The position numbers and the translations under genes are program-made. A stretch of DNA of 64,000 nucleotides from NCBI GenBank assembly GCA_029204225.1, contig CM055102.1:7344994-7408993 (forward strand), given 5' to 3'. The DNA comes from Diphasiastrum complanatum. Lineage: Eukaryota; Streptophyta; Lycopodiopsida; Lycopodiales; Lycopodiaceae. Positions within the stretch are counted from its first letter, which is position 1, and each line of letters opens with the position of its first letter. The notes under the pieces were generated by a model. The model saw nothing but the letters and a program-made list of their open reading frames with translations, was not told where the DNA came from and made no database searches. Positions 1 to 51,681 of the stretch are shown piece after piece.

Positions 1-900
1 CTGGTCGTCCACCCTGAGTTAGCACAGCACCTACTGCAAAGTCGTTAGCATCTGTTTCGACCACAAATGGTTGATTGGGGTCGGCGACTTTTAAAATTGG
101 TGTTGTAGCTAAGGCTGTTTTGAGAGCATCATAGCTCTCCTGCTGTGCGAACTCCCAAATGAACTCCTTTCCCTTTCCCTTCCCCTTAAGAAGATTTGTC
201 ATGGGAACTGCTATCTGAGCATATTCCTTGACAAATCATCTGTAATATCCCGCCAAACCAAGAAAGATCTGAAGTTCCAAAATATTCTAAGGTCTTAGCC
301 AACTGAGTATGGCTTTAACCTTATTCGGGTCCATCTTAATCCCATCTGACGAGATAATGTGACCCAAATATGCTACTTCTTCAACAAAAAATTCACACTT
401 GGATTGTTTAGCATAAAGCTTATTCTTTCTGAGCAGTCGAAACACCTTCTGAGGTGTTTTAGATGCTCCTTCCTCGTTTTGCTATAAACGAGGATGTCAT
501 CTAAAAATACGACTACAAATTTACCCAAATATGGTCTTAGGACACTGTTCATCAAGGTCATAAAGGTAGCTGGAGCATTTGTGAGCCCAAATGGCATCAC
601 CTTAAACTCATAACGACCGTGACGAGTCCTAAAAGTTGTTTTCGGGACATCTTCCGATTTTATACGGACTTGATGATATCCCGATCTGAGGTCTATTTTA
701 CTGCCCCGTTGAGTTGATCAAACAACTAGTCTACCCGAGGCATAGGATATTTATTCTTTATTGTGACTTTATTGAGGGCTCTATAATCTACGCAAAGACG
801 CATAGACCCCTCTTTCTTTTTCACCAATAGGACTGGTGAGGCCCAATTGAGCTACTCCATACTATTGAGATTATTAGCAAGTTTATATTTGTTACTCTGT
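1..900 (-). pseudogene. gypsy reverse transcriptase and RNase H start, broken
   Basis: Minus-strand translation shows, in order, a weak palm region near 690-840 with stops, then [17 protein letters not shown] and [12 protein letters not shown], then [12 protein letters not shown] carrying the catalytic Asp pair (about 480-520), then AYLGHIISSDGI, and near 10-110 the RNase H start ETDANDFAVGAVL with its first catalytic Asp. Reading frames shift several times and stops occur near 710 and 270, so no functional enzyme is made. The rest of RNase H and integrase lie beyond the left edge. Confidence 0.85.
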
Positions 901-1533
901 TCAGCTGACCCGATACGGAGGTTTAGAAACAGGTGTTGTACCTGGTACTAGGTTTATTACATGATCTACCTCTCTGCTAGGTGGCAAACCATGTGGCAAA
1001 TCTTCAGGAAAAACATCTTTAAATTTAGACAATAAAGTTTCTAATTTACTGATTTTCTGCTGTATAGAACTAGAAATAGAAACTTCAGGAATGAACTGAA
1101 AGTCACATAAGAATACCTGATGGTCTTCATCTCCGATTAGCTGACAGAGCTCTGAACTACAGACCATAGGACTGTTGGGAACATCATGCTCCCCATGCAA
1201 CTGGATCTCTTGGCCTTTATGCTGAAAGCTGAGGGTGTTCTCCTGATAGTTTCTGTGGAGGGAAGGTCCTAAACTGTAGAGCCAATCTCTCCCGAGAACA
1301 ATGTATGTACGATGCAGGTGCATTATCTGAAAGTTTATTTCATCTTGGTACCCCTGAATACCAAGATTTAAGTTACTTACCATAGTTTCCCAGATTTTCT
1401 TATCTTCACCCTTAGCTAGTGAAACTATGTACCTATGCTGACTAGGTACTTTTGGTAGTTTAAGCTTTTTAACCAGGGTGTAGTTGATGAAATTATGGGT
1501 TGCCCCATCATTAACCATAACTCTTACTGACTA
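901..1533 (-). pseudogene. gypsy aspartic protease and linker to RT
   Basis: A 205-codon open stretch begins with MVNDGATHNFI, which aligns with the usual VDSGATHNFI of gypsy proteases. The catalytic Asp position reads Asn, so the enzyme should be inactive. GRDWL follows near residue 75, as in the flap/core of this family, and then the linker ending in SREVDHVINLVPG just before the RT domain. It is in frame with the zinc-knuckle reading frame upstream, separated by one TAG at 1533-1531. The stop could be a decay mutation or a former gag-pol boundary; decay is more likely. Confidence 0.8.
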
Positions 1534-2816
1534 GTTACCAACTTTCCCATGCATACGTACTAGGTCATGCGGCCCAAAGCTGAAGGGTCTCGCTAGCATT
1601 GCAGAGGTCAGCTGGCAACAGTGTTCGTGATCTTGATGATACACTTTGATCTCGGAAGCTGCCGAGTCACTGCGGAAACTTACAGTCTGAACAAGATGAA
1701 CTTGTTTCTTATCTTTTTTATCTTTTTTAGTGAAAGGCCCCTTGGGACACTGTCTGACTGTGTGTCCCTTGCCCATACACACAAAGCACAAACGTTTTTG
1801 TTTGGCTTTCTCAAAATCTTCTGGTTTTAAGGGTTGTATGAGTGAAGGGCGTTTCTGAGGAGCTTCACTTTTAAATTTATCTTCTTTCTTTCTTTCTTTT
1901 TAAAAATTCCTTTTTAAATTGAAAGTCTTTCTGAGGAGGCTGCTCAGAAAGGGGCTGTTGTCTCACCCTCTTCCTACCCAGTGAATCATCATAGATTTGA
2001 GCATATCTGAGAGCTTGCTCAAGGGTAGTAGTAGGCGAGTTTCTTTGGACCTCTACTTTATATTCATCTTTGAGGCCTCGGACAAACCCTCTGATTTTCT
2101 GATAATCATCCATATTTTTAATTTTAAAAATTGCTTCTCGGTACTGCGAGATTTATTGTATTAGGGACTTGTCCATTACTGTTCTTTCCCAGGCTTCCCA
2201 GGCTCTATCAAGTTCATTTTCCGGTAGGAATTCTCTTAGGAAGGCTTCTTCAAAGGCCTTCCATGACCGGGGAGTCTGCCCAGTCTCCTGGAGATTTAAC
2301 CACCACTTATAGGCCATGGGCCCTAAGGAAAGACTGGCCTCAATTGCTTGCAAATAGTCAAGGGTCTGTTTAAGAGCATGAATGTTCTTCCATTTGCTGA
2401 GGAAGGTTTGTAGAACATCTGCATTGCTATCCTTCTCTTCCCCAATAAAAGTAGGAGGCTTAAATCTTTAAAGACACTGCGGTGAGACCGCAGAGTCTCA
2501 CCCGAAACTGATGGAAGTGGAGAAGGGGACAACTGAGAAGTCGAGGGAAGGCTTCCTTTCGCAGAACTCAGAATCAAGCCTTTGAGTTCAGCGAACGAGT
2601 CATCCACACTGGACTTGAAACTAACTTCAGTTCATCCACTTTTGTTACCAAGTGGAGAAACTGCTCCTTGGTAACCAGTTCGTCGAGTTCTTCGGCGAAC
2701 TGTTCCTGTCCTTCCATTTCCATAGGTTCTTTCCCTTTACTGTAAGCCAAGGCTTTTGTTTCAAGTTCGTCGATGCCTCTCTTCGGGGGTTGATCAGGTC
2801 CGTGAGGAGTGGTCAT
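1534..2816 (-). pseudogene. gypsy gag, frameshifted
   Basis: Gag starts at ATG 2816 (MTTPHGPDQPPKRGIDELE), in the same sequence context as the start in the related copy at 33366. A charged helical segment (EEQFAEELDELVTKEQF-like) follows, then the retrotransposon gag core WWLNLQETGQTPRSWKAFEEAFLREF at about 2230-2310, a second core part (IRGFVRGLKDEYKVEV), and a CCHC knuckle CFVCMGKGHTVRQC near 1750-1790. At least three frame changes are needed to read it through. Gag would form the virus-like particle in a working element. Confidence 0.85.
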
Positions 2817-3608
2817 TTTCGGAACTGAAAGAGAGGTACCTTAACTTCTGAAGAAAAAAAAAAAGTCAGAAAGACTAATTTACAACTGTACAAGGGAAGG
2901 AAAGAAAACTTAGCTCTTTCTGAGAATTGTACTTCCACGGAGAGAATCAAGAAAAGCCCTCACAGCTCTTCCTCAACTGCTTTCAGACCTGTGGCTCTGA
3001 GAAATTGAATAGAAGGCGGAAAAAATGCAAAAAGATCTGAAATTTTGTTGCTATCCCCCCTCGCTGGTCTGACAGCACCCCAATTTGTCCACAAAAAGGC
3101 AAATTTGAAGTCCAAAAGCACTTCTGAATTCTGAAATTTCAAAAGTCCCCTGCTCGCTGATCTGGTAGAAGTACTATTGCTCCAAATCTTCCAAGTTAGG
3201 GCCCAAAACTTTGTCAGAAATCTGAAAACTAAGAAGTATTGGCAGCGCTGACCCTGCTAGGAAATCTCAGCTTGAAATCCGCTCAGCTCTACTAAATTTG
3301 CACTTTGAAAACAGAAGTAGATCCCTGTATGTACAACGATGGATCTACTTGCTATTTCCTACTCTATTTCCGCTGTGAAATCTGAAAAAAGGTCTCTGAA
3401 ATCAGCGATGGATAGCTGCCCTTCCAGCGAGTTACCTATACATGGAATCTGACTCCTTACTACTATAATTTCTCAGTGAATTTCAAAGGTTTGAAGGCTG
3501 CATCTACAGCAATCCTCCTCCTCTATTCCTCTCTGAGAATCTGAGAGATTTTTCCTATCTTCTGATAGTTTTTTCTATTGCTACTACTAAGCTCCCAAAG
3601 ATGGAGAT
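2817..3608 (-). other. gypsy untranslated leader
   Basis: Non-coding stretch between primer-binding site and gag start. Patches match the leader of the related element at 32794-33365. No open frame of interest. Confidence 0.6.
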
Positions 3609-3621
3609 GGCTCTGATACCA
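3609..3621 (-). other. primer-binding site (initiator-Met tRNA)
   Basis: Minus strand reads TGGTATCAGAGCC, the usual complement of the 3' end of plant initiator-Met tRNA, one base after the LTR end (TATTACA). It fixes element orientation and the LTR inner boundary. Confidence 0.88.
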
Positions 3622-3622
3622 G

Positions 3623-3969
3623 TGTAATAAGTCCTAACACCACAGTAGGGCAAACACTAACTGATCCACCCAACCTTGCCTACTCCCTGATATAGACTAA
3701 GCCCCTCCTAGCCCAGTGTGAGGACTGGTAGCATGCAACTGCCACGTGTCACTGATGTGGCCGACTGCACCTCGAGACCCAACTGGGGGCCCTGTCCTGC
3801 TGACAGGGTCCCTAGACTGTGTTAGGCCCGCCATGGCTATGGACCGTGCTGGGGCACACTACTCACACTGTCTTGCCCTGTTGGTCGTGTACGCTGGACA
3901 CGGCCCTGACTGTGGTATCTGACCTATCTGTGTTCTCTAGGGTTCGGCACTGGTCACGAGCTCGTAACA
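3623..3969 (-). repeat. gypsy 5' LTR
   Basis: The inner end (TTATTACA) abuts the primer-binding site. About 300 bp match the inner part of the LTR at 31658-32779, including the blocks around GGGACCCTGTCAGCAGGA and CTACTGTGGTGTTAGGAC. The outer end is inferred from a TGTTACGAG start on the minus strand at 3969. That makes this LTR about 347 bp against 1122 bp in the other copy, so either this one has lost, or the other has gained, internal sequence. Confidence 0.65.
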
Positions 3970-4299
3970 CAATCCCACCAAGGGCACTTCATGACATTTA
4001 CAAGGTACAAGGCACCTATTACCTACATGCTCCATGTTTCACTATCATTTTCTTTGATCTTGTGCCTTCAAAATTTTCAAGAGCCTATCTATTACTTTCT
4101 TTTTTAAGGCTTTCTTCTTAATTGGTTTCTCCCAACAGCTTTTGCAAGAAAATATTTGATTTTTTTCTTTTTTTGCATGTTGGCATGCTCTTGCACAATT
4201 CAATTCCTCAAAACAACATGTTGCATTTCAAATAAAAAATAAATCAAAGTAAAAGATATGAAATTTTGAAAAGAGAAATGCTCAAAAGCAAACTAGAAC
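3970..4299. other. CDPK intron 6 spacer, no gene seen
   Basis: AT-rich sequence between the gypsy LTR and the LINE tails. I see no domain, no fourth-EF-hand exon and no repeat here. Confidence 0.5.
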
Positions 4300-4445
4300 T
4301 CTCAAAGCATGAGAGAGGGAGAAAAGAAAGAAAAAACAAAGCTTACAATGTCTTTGTAGTTACCAAAAGGTACAAGACTAGAAGTACATCTCAAGTGTGA
4401 ATATAACCGAGGGTACATCTCTAGTAAAAACTATAAAAACTCAGG
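4300..4445 (-). mobile_element. diverged LINE 3' tail
   Basis: On the minus strand this reads GAGATGTACTTCTAGTCTTG, then the stem-loop TACC-TTTT-GGTA (4362-4372), then AAAGACATTGTAAGC and a T/C-rich tail. It matches the 3' end of the neighbouring copy (4505-5083) in layout and about two thirds of bases, with the AATAAA box decayed to TTGTAA. It is an older member of the same non-LTR family. Confidence 0.6.
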
Positions 4446-4504
4446 GTACATCTCTAGTAAAAGCAATAAAAACTCATGTAAGCAGCATAATTGACTGAGT
4501 AAAT

Positions 4505-5081
4505 GAGAGAGAGAGAGAGCTTTATTAATGTCTTTTCCATGCCAAAAGGCATATAAGACTAGTAAATGTACATGTCAAGTATGTGGTAACCGTAGGAGCG
4601 TATGAAACGTCTCCAAGACTATAACAGAAATACAAATCTAACTGCTAGGATCTGAAACTGAAAGCTGAAACTGAAAAGGATGCGATGATATATGAAACAT
4701 GTGGGAGCATATATACTGCTAATTGTCATGAATACGGTATGACACTATCATCCAACCCTGTCTCGCTGATGCTATAAAAGGATGTAATACGGGATGCAGC
4801 ATGAAGGACTGCTGGTGGTCGATGACGTCGTCTAGGAAGATGAGGTCTCCTCATGATAAGTCGGGTAGCTCGTGCAGCAACATGAGTATGAGTGGAACAC
4901 TGTCTCTGATCTCAGTGGGCATGTAAGTCTCCATCACCCTCATCCTCATCAGATACTAAGTCTCGTCCTCTTCTCCTAGAGAAGAAAGAAGTGATCTGCG
5001 GTCGTAGAATAAACATCTCTCGTATCATGAGAGCGGCGCATCGAGAGTCCTCATAGGCTAGGAGGGATCGTAGGGTGACAG

Positions 5082-5083
<2 letters not shown>
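4505..5083 (-). mobile_element. 5'-truncated LINE 3' end, copy 1
   Basis: The minus strand carries a short acidic/basic coding remnant (RGRDLVSDEDEGDGD ... DQRQC ... SRITSFYSIS), an untranslated tail, CTTGACATGTAC, the hairpin ATGCC-TTTT-GGCAT (4552-4539), CATTAATAAAGC (AATAAA at 4526-4521) and a (CT)n tail. The copy at 15773-16309 shares the coding remnant and the last ~100 bp nearly base for base. The upstream end abuts a long (CT)n tract, so the fragment lies between two TC microsatellites. No RT is present. Confidence 0.75.

Positions 5084-5142
<59 letters not shown>
5084..5142. repeat. (GA)n microsatellite, 59 bp
   Basis: Pure GA repeat adjoining the 5' end of the LINE fragment, probably target sequence or the tail of an earlier insertion. 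Confidence 0.95.
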
Positions 5143-5144
<2 letters not shown>

Positions 5145-6599
5145 GAATACAACATCGAATGTCTAATGCAATAACGTTATTTCTTATTAGAGGCTCGAAT
5201 CGTTGTACTTACATGTAAGTAGGTAGATTTGAAATGAGGCAACTAATGTTAATGCAATTCTTTCTTTTGAAAAGGAGTAGTTTTATTGAGTAGCAATTAC
5301 TACTTATATATTTAAATAGTTTCCTCTTGGCAAGCATCTCACAAATAATAGACTAAAATTTGAAACACTGCTTCATGAAACTTGTATGGTTCATTTGAAG
5401 TCACATTGTACTTTTTGTTACTTACTACTGCCTTTTTATGAACGTACTCTTCTTGTCAGAAATGTCCAAGAATTGTGTCGCTTTCTCCCATGTAAACTCT
5501 GCTAGTGAAGGGCCTGAGCTCGATATATAGGGAAATGAAAATTTGGTGCTCTTGAAACCCTACTAGAGAATATCATCTGCAAAGCCCTTCTTTTCTGGAT
5601 ACTTAGATATGTCTAATTGGTTAAGGCACTTGGCCCACAAATGAAGGCTATGTGTCAACTGCAAACCAAGATAATGTGGGAACTCAACACTAAATTGGAG
5701 ATAAAATGATCACTAAAGAAGAAGGCTTGCCACCATATTCACCAAATATGTGAATGGCATAGAATGTTCTCTCTACGGAATATTAGAAAGGGAGAGACCC
5801 ATGGAGAGGGCTATGAATCATGAGAATTGTGAATTGAGGAGATACAACATTTCCTTGAAAACCAAATTGAATAGACCATGTTGTATGCAATAAGTATAGA
5901 GATCCTCTAGTAGAACTTAAGATGGCATCCTACTAAATAATGAGACAACAAATACTAGGATGATTTGGTAATGTAATGAATGTTTACCATCTACCATCTA
6001 TGACAACATTGATACTCAAAGCCTAGAGCAACAACACCAATCAAAGAGGTTCAAGAATTGTCCATCAGATCTTAAATATGTACATTGTTGTAGTTGTGAT
6101 CAAGGTGTCAACAAGGGGGCGATTCATATAAGCTATGTATATACAATGATCAATTACCCACAGCAACAAAGAAAAGTTGCATGAACTTCAACGATGGAAT
6201 GCTACTTAGCTTGCACACAAAGCTTACAATGATAGAGCACAACACTAAGATGAACAAAAAGTTTTACTAATAGTCAATGTAAATAGTATGACATGTAAAG
6301 CTTGGGTTTTTACACTTAAACATGTATAAGCTGATTATCTGTCAATGAGTCGTAGCTGCAAAAAAGACATCGAATTAAAATTCAACCCATGCACCTAGCT
6401 ACAAAGCAAAAGGCCACTTTGTGGCCTAAGCTACAGGACTTTTTCTAGCTACCTACAACCTTGGATCCATAGAATATTAGTAGTTATATTAAATTTTGTC
6501 CATGGTCAAAATTTGGAAAAATCGTCACACAAATACATCTTCACAAGAACATATGCCACGGGGCCACATGGTTTTTATCCATGGGAGTACATTATACAT
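5143..6599. other. CDPK intron 6, no gene seen
   Basis: AT-rich with frequent stops in all frames. Part may be the decayed 3' end of the copia element whose RNase H lies at 6600-7020, but I cannot show LTRs. Confidence 0.4.
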
Positions 6600-7020
6600 A
6601 GTATAGCAAAATAGACATTAAAGCCAACGAACCATCTCTCTATTTTGTTACTTCGGAGAATTTCAAAGTTATCCCTTGGACAACTTCAATAAACGTATCA
6701 ACCACTTGATTGTAGTGTTACTAGGCCATCTTGATATCTCTACTCTACACCTTGTGCATATATTGCTGGTAGACCACAATGCATTTCACTCATGAGTGAT
6801 ATAAAGTATTCTTTACCAATCGGATACAACATTTATTATCACAATGGAGTGACATGGGTGCTATTCGCTACATTTGCATGTCTTCAAACAAGCCACCTCA
6901 GCCATATGAAGAAATTTGCATGTCTTCATATGTCATTTTTGTTATTGCTTGATAGTCGGCCTCCATTGACAAAAGTATAGTTGTTGACTACTTTTTGCTG
7001 CACCAAGAAATGGCTTGCAT
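6600..7020 (-). pseudogene. decayed copia RNase H
   Basis: Minus-strand reading across frames gives ISWGCK, then MEADYQA (family: STEAEYxA, second catalytic acid), then LHCDNKCCIRLVKNTLYHS (family: LYCDNQSAIRLAKNPVFHS, third Asp). Many stops and shifts. It is a remnant of the Ty1/copia RNase H that degrades the RNA strand during reverse transcription; it is older than the copia fragment at 40860-41650. Confidence 0.6.
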
Positions 7021-7763
7021 CCCCACTTTAAATGTGCACAATGTTATTAATCTTCAATATATCTTTGGCGATGGCACAATTAGCAACTAAAAAGGATTGA
7101 GACTTCGATTATTTTCAGTCATATTCAATACCATAATTTTGAGTGTCTTTGATGGGATCTCAATCTTCTTTTTCAGCCTTTCAAGGTACCTCCTTGGGTT
7201 TGCTCATGTCTACTCTTGTGGTGGTCACATATATTAGGATGCCACCAACTTTCTATTCAATTTCTCATCTTTATCATGTGATTCTTCATGCTCGGATAAT
7301 TTTACATTGGAGTTAATTGGAGTGGCTATGAGGCTAAAATCTCACATATTAGCACTAGGAAATTATTGTTATAGAGGATAGTTTATAATAGAAAGCCCTA
7401 GGAAATGTAGCGGTACTCTTCATATTGCACGCTCACATTCAAAAAAATACATCTTACTTAGTATGATGTATTTTCAATACATAATAACTTATCACTGAGC
7501 TTGTAGACAATGTATCATGATTTTTGAATTGACAATGTATGTAGTGTCATGAGTCTATAGAATATTTCCTAGATTCTTGGCAATGTGTGATATGATTGGT
7601 AAAGCCCCTCAAAAAGCCCCTAATCCTATTCAGACAACATCTTAAGCTAAGACTGTATGATCCAAATTACGCTGATTCATCTTACACTTAAGAACCAAAT
7701 GTTTTGTGTGTTATCCAAAGAATATTAGATGGTAAGTATAAAAACACCAAAGGAGAAGCTCAC
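7021..7763. other. CDPK intron 6, first part, no gene seen
   Basis: Starts at the donor GTGAGC just below 7764. No recognisable exon for the fourth EF-hand; no repeat identified. Confidence 0.5.
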
Positions 7764-48364
<40,601 letters not shown>

Positions 48365-49000
48365 TAACTTTTGTATATATCATCTCTCTCTTTCTCTGAT
48401 GTCTAAATCTAGAAAGCCTCCATCCTCCACACTCCCTCCCTTCAGGCTCACCAATCAACCAGATGAGGGTGAACTTATTCTTGCTGATATTCGCCCATCC
48501 GCAAGCATTACGCATAGAGTTTTGTATCTCACCTCCCTCATTTGTCTGACTGCCGAACGCACAATCCCGGTCCTCCATGCTCTCAAGTGTCCACTGTCCA
48601 ACTCTCCTGATTCCGATTCCCCGCCCCACCAGAGCTCTAGTCCTAATAGGAAGCGAGCGCGCTTCGAGACAACAGAACCAGATGAAAATACTTTATATTC
48701 CTCCCTCGATCCCTTCCTGCTTCCTTCTTCCCTTGCTGGAGCAAGCTACAGACAATGAGATCCATCCTTCAAAGCATTGCTGCTCTTCTGTCAGCCATCT
48801 CTATGGGTCCCTAGACCAGACGCAATCAGACAAACAGAGTAGGCAGCAGCACAAAAGCAGGTGTGTGTATCCATTACTTTCAATTTCAAGTTCCCATGTG
48901 ATGGGATTCGATCCCTCACACACACACACACACACACACACACGTCTCCCTAACATTCAAATTTAGAACCGTGCTCAGAAAACCTCTTTTGAGCCACATT
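48365..49000 (-). promoter_or_regulatory. CDPK upstream region
   Basis: The 5' leader side just above the ATG is CT-rich (CTCTCTCTTTCTCTG on the plus strand at 48381-48396). A TATATAT-like box lies near 48373-48380 but too close to the ATG to be convincing. A (CA)n microsatellite (48916-48942) lies about 560 bp upstream. No clear core promoter could be chosen. Confidence 0.35.
48916..48942. repeat. (CA)13 microsatellite
   Basis: Pure CA run. Confidence 0.95.
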
Positions 49001-49537
49001 TTATAAAACTTCTCAGTTTTTTGAAAACTTTTTAGGTGTATATGCTTGTATAAAAATTGGTCACACATTTTATGATGCCGGTGTTTAGAAAACTTGCCGG
49101 CCCCATTCCTATAGTTTGCTGACTTTCTCGAGGACTAATTTCACACGATAGTTTATCAATGTTCCCGAAACCTTTTCTGATTTATCCTTAAAAAAAAACC
49201 CTAAACCTGCATTTTATGGAGCTTGTCGGCTTTTGTTAGGGACTATTATACTCATAAAAGGGTGATATATTTTCCTTTATAAAAAACGTTCAAGATTTTC
49301 ATTATCTTGATTTTTGAGAAAAGATGCCTTTCCTAAACATTGATTTTATTCCAGTAATATCCATGGCCAATCTAGATCTATAAAGATCTCCTCCTCTACC
49401 CCTGCATCTTGTAGGCACTATCCACTTTGGCCCTAGCTCAGTCACAATCACACGTTTTTTTTTAATGTAAAAATTAATCTTTAATTCACATAAACCTGCC
49501 CAAAGTTTATACCCCATAATTATTTTGCAATTGTTAC

Positions 49538-49568
<31 letters not shown>

Positions 49569-50254
49569 TAGAAGCATATGCATGCTCTTTAAACATGTGT
49601 GGATATGTCTTGATTTGGAGGCCCACAAAAAATTGGTGCCCACACCTGACATGCTCGAAAGTCTAAAACTGCCACAAAATATGTTGTTTGCTTGTGCTTG
49701 CACTTACATGTAGAGCTTTCTTGGAACCGGCCAAAATTTCTTGGTGCCCGCGCCTGCACATAGTGTATGCTATTTTGCTCAAAACTAGGAAAAAAAAACT
49801 CTAAAAAAAAATTGTCATGCATTTGTTGGCCCTGCCCGTGCCACTGTGTGCACTGCAGCATGCTGGGGCCAAAAAAGCCTAGGCAGTGCCTTTAAGGGCG
49901 AAGGGGGTCCAAAAACATCTCCTTAAGGCATCTCTCTTTTGTGGCCCCTCCTCCTTTGGGCCCCGTTTTTTGCTTGGGTGATGTGTCATGTTTTGGCAAC
50001 AAAATCCCCAAAAAAAAAAAATTGTTTTGCATATCATTTTATGTTTTTGTTTTAGCTTCATAGATCCAATGTTTTGCTTGGCTCATTGTGTCATTGATGA
50101 TTGCAAGGTGTTTTTGGGGACAAACTCTTTTTTTTATTTTTCATAATACTTTACTAGCGAAGTGTGTCCGCCGAAGGTGGACATATCTAGATACATCCAA
50201 AATTATTTCGTTGATGCTACCATGAGATTATAGTACTGTAAAAAAGAGGGGTTT

Positions 50255-50285
<31 letters not shown>

Positions 50286-51681
50286 GGCCTGAGCGGCTAG
50301 AGGTCAAAGGCGGCAGAGAATATGTTAGTACAAAATGTGTGTTTGTATGCGATGTATGCAGGTTTAGGGTTCTGAGAGCCCAGCAAAGGTTTGTGTGTGT
50401 GCGTGTATGTGTGTTTGCACGTGTGTGCGTGTGTACATGTATGAGTCTGTATGTGTGTGTTGTGTGTGATGTGTACATGTGTATATGTATGTGTATGTGT
50501 GTGTATGTGTTGTGTGTATATGTGTGTTTGCATGTGTGTGCGTGTTTGTATATGTATGTGTCATGATGTAATGATTAATAGGTATTTCATTGCTATGTTG
50601 AAAACATATGAAATATCCAATAGATTGTTGACATAGCCATAAGGAGTAGTACATTCCCTATTAAGCATTATTTCAGTGGTTTACATGTCACCTCTTTTTG
50701 TCATTTTTACCATCTTAGCATAATCAAGCTACCAAGTAAGTTAAAATTAAAATTACTGATATTTCATGGCAAAACTTGTAGTGTGTGGGGAAAATATCAA
50801 ATTTTAAAGGATTCAGATGAAAGCCATATAATGGTCACCTCTTGGTCGAGTTAAGTTACTATTATTAGCTGTTTAGAAAACCCACGACTTAAGGCACATT
50901 TGACAGAGGGCTCCACTTACTACGCTTTTTACAAAATCAAACAGTCAAAGGTGCATGCAACATACACAGGTTAAATCAAAATAAAGCTGTTTTTCTCATA
51001 CCAAGCTAAAAAAGCACAAAAGGAGTATAGTTAATCGTCATTCATAAGGAACACCGTAAAAAATCTAATCCCCATCCTAAATAAGTAGACGTGGGCATCA
51101 TAGTGTTCATCTAAAAACAGCTAGCAGCTATCAAGATAGCGCACCACAAAGTACCAAAAGTACAAAACAAGATACCTTGACAACGAAAGTAGAAAATCAA
51201 CACACAAGTTCTGAAGAATCAGAGACTGAAAGAAAAAGGCGAAAACGAAAAAGAACAACAAAACATACCAGAAGATTGGCCTAAAGAAGAAAGAAGAAAG
51301 AAGAAAGAAGAAGAAGAAGAAGGCAGAAAGAGAAAACCAAACCACACCTAACATCAGTAAAAAAAGCAGCATACAGAGAACCAACAAACTAAGACAAGAA
51401 ACCCACCAGAAAACTCACTACCTCCAAGCCATGGATTCCAAGGGATTTTGTGCACTTGAAGATACATCATTTAAACTATTAAGTGCACACATAATGATGC
51501 CAAAGACAACTTGCCTTGATTGATCCACATGATTGAGCCTTGATGGCTACATCTTGATATTCAAGGTTCTTCTTGGAGTCCTCGGGTCTTGAGCTTGCTC
51601 CTCCACTTGACTTGACTCCAAACCATCAATGAATTGAATAAGGTGTTGATACAAGGGTGCTTCTTCAAGTTTACAAATCTT
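49001..51681. repeat. intergenic low-complexity stretch, no gene seen
   Basis: Contains (TA)n at about 49543-49568, (GA)n at 50253-50287, an impure (TG)n tract at 50390-50562 and a GAA-rich tract at 51285-51330. Open frames over these tracts are repeats of Cys/Val or His/Thr codons, not genes. Confidence 0.7.

Larger units (their letters stand above)
1..3969 (-). mobile_element. Ty3/gypsy LTR retrotransposon, 5' half, cut by window edge
   Basis: Read on the minus strand the order is LTR (3969-3623), primer-binding site (3621-3609), leader, gag, zinc knuckle, protease, reverse transcriptase and start of RNase H, which runs off at base 1. The order protease-RT-RNase H, the FLDDILVYS active-site motif and the gag type are those of Ty3/gypsy. 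Gag and leader closely resemble the shorter element at 31658-34962, so both belong to one family; that copy keeps a chromodomain, making the family a chromovirus. Several stops and frameshifts show this copy is dead. It lies in the sixth intron of the CDPK gene, in the same orientation. Confidence 0.9.

Noticed and set aside
50203-50654. Cys/Val-rich and His/Thr-rich open frames
   Set aside because: Translations of the impure (TG)n/(CA)n tract, no coding support.
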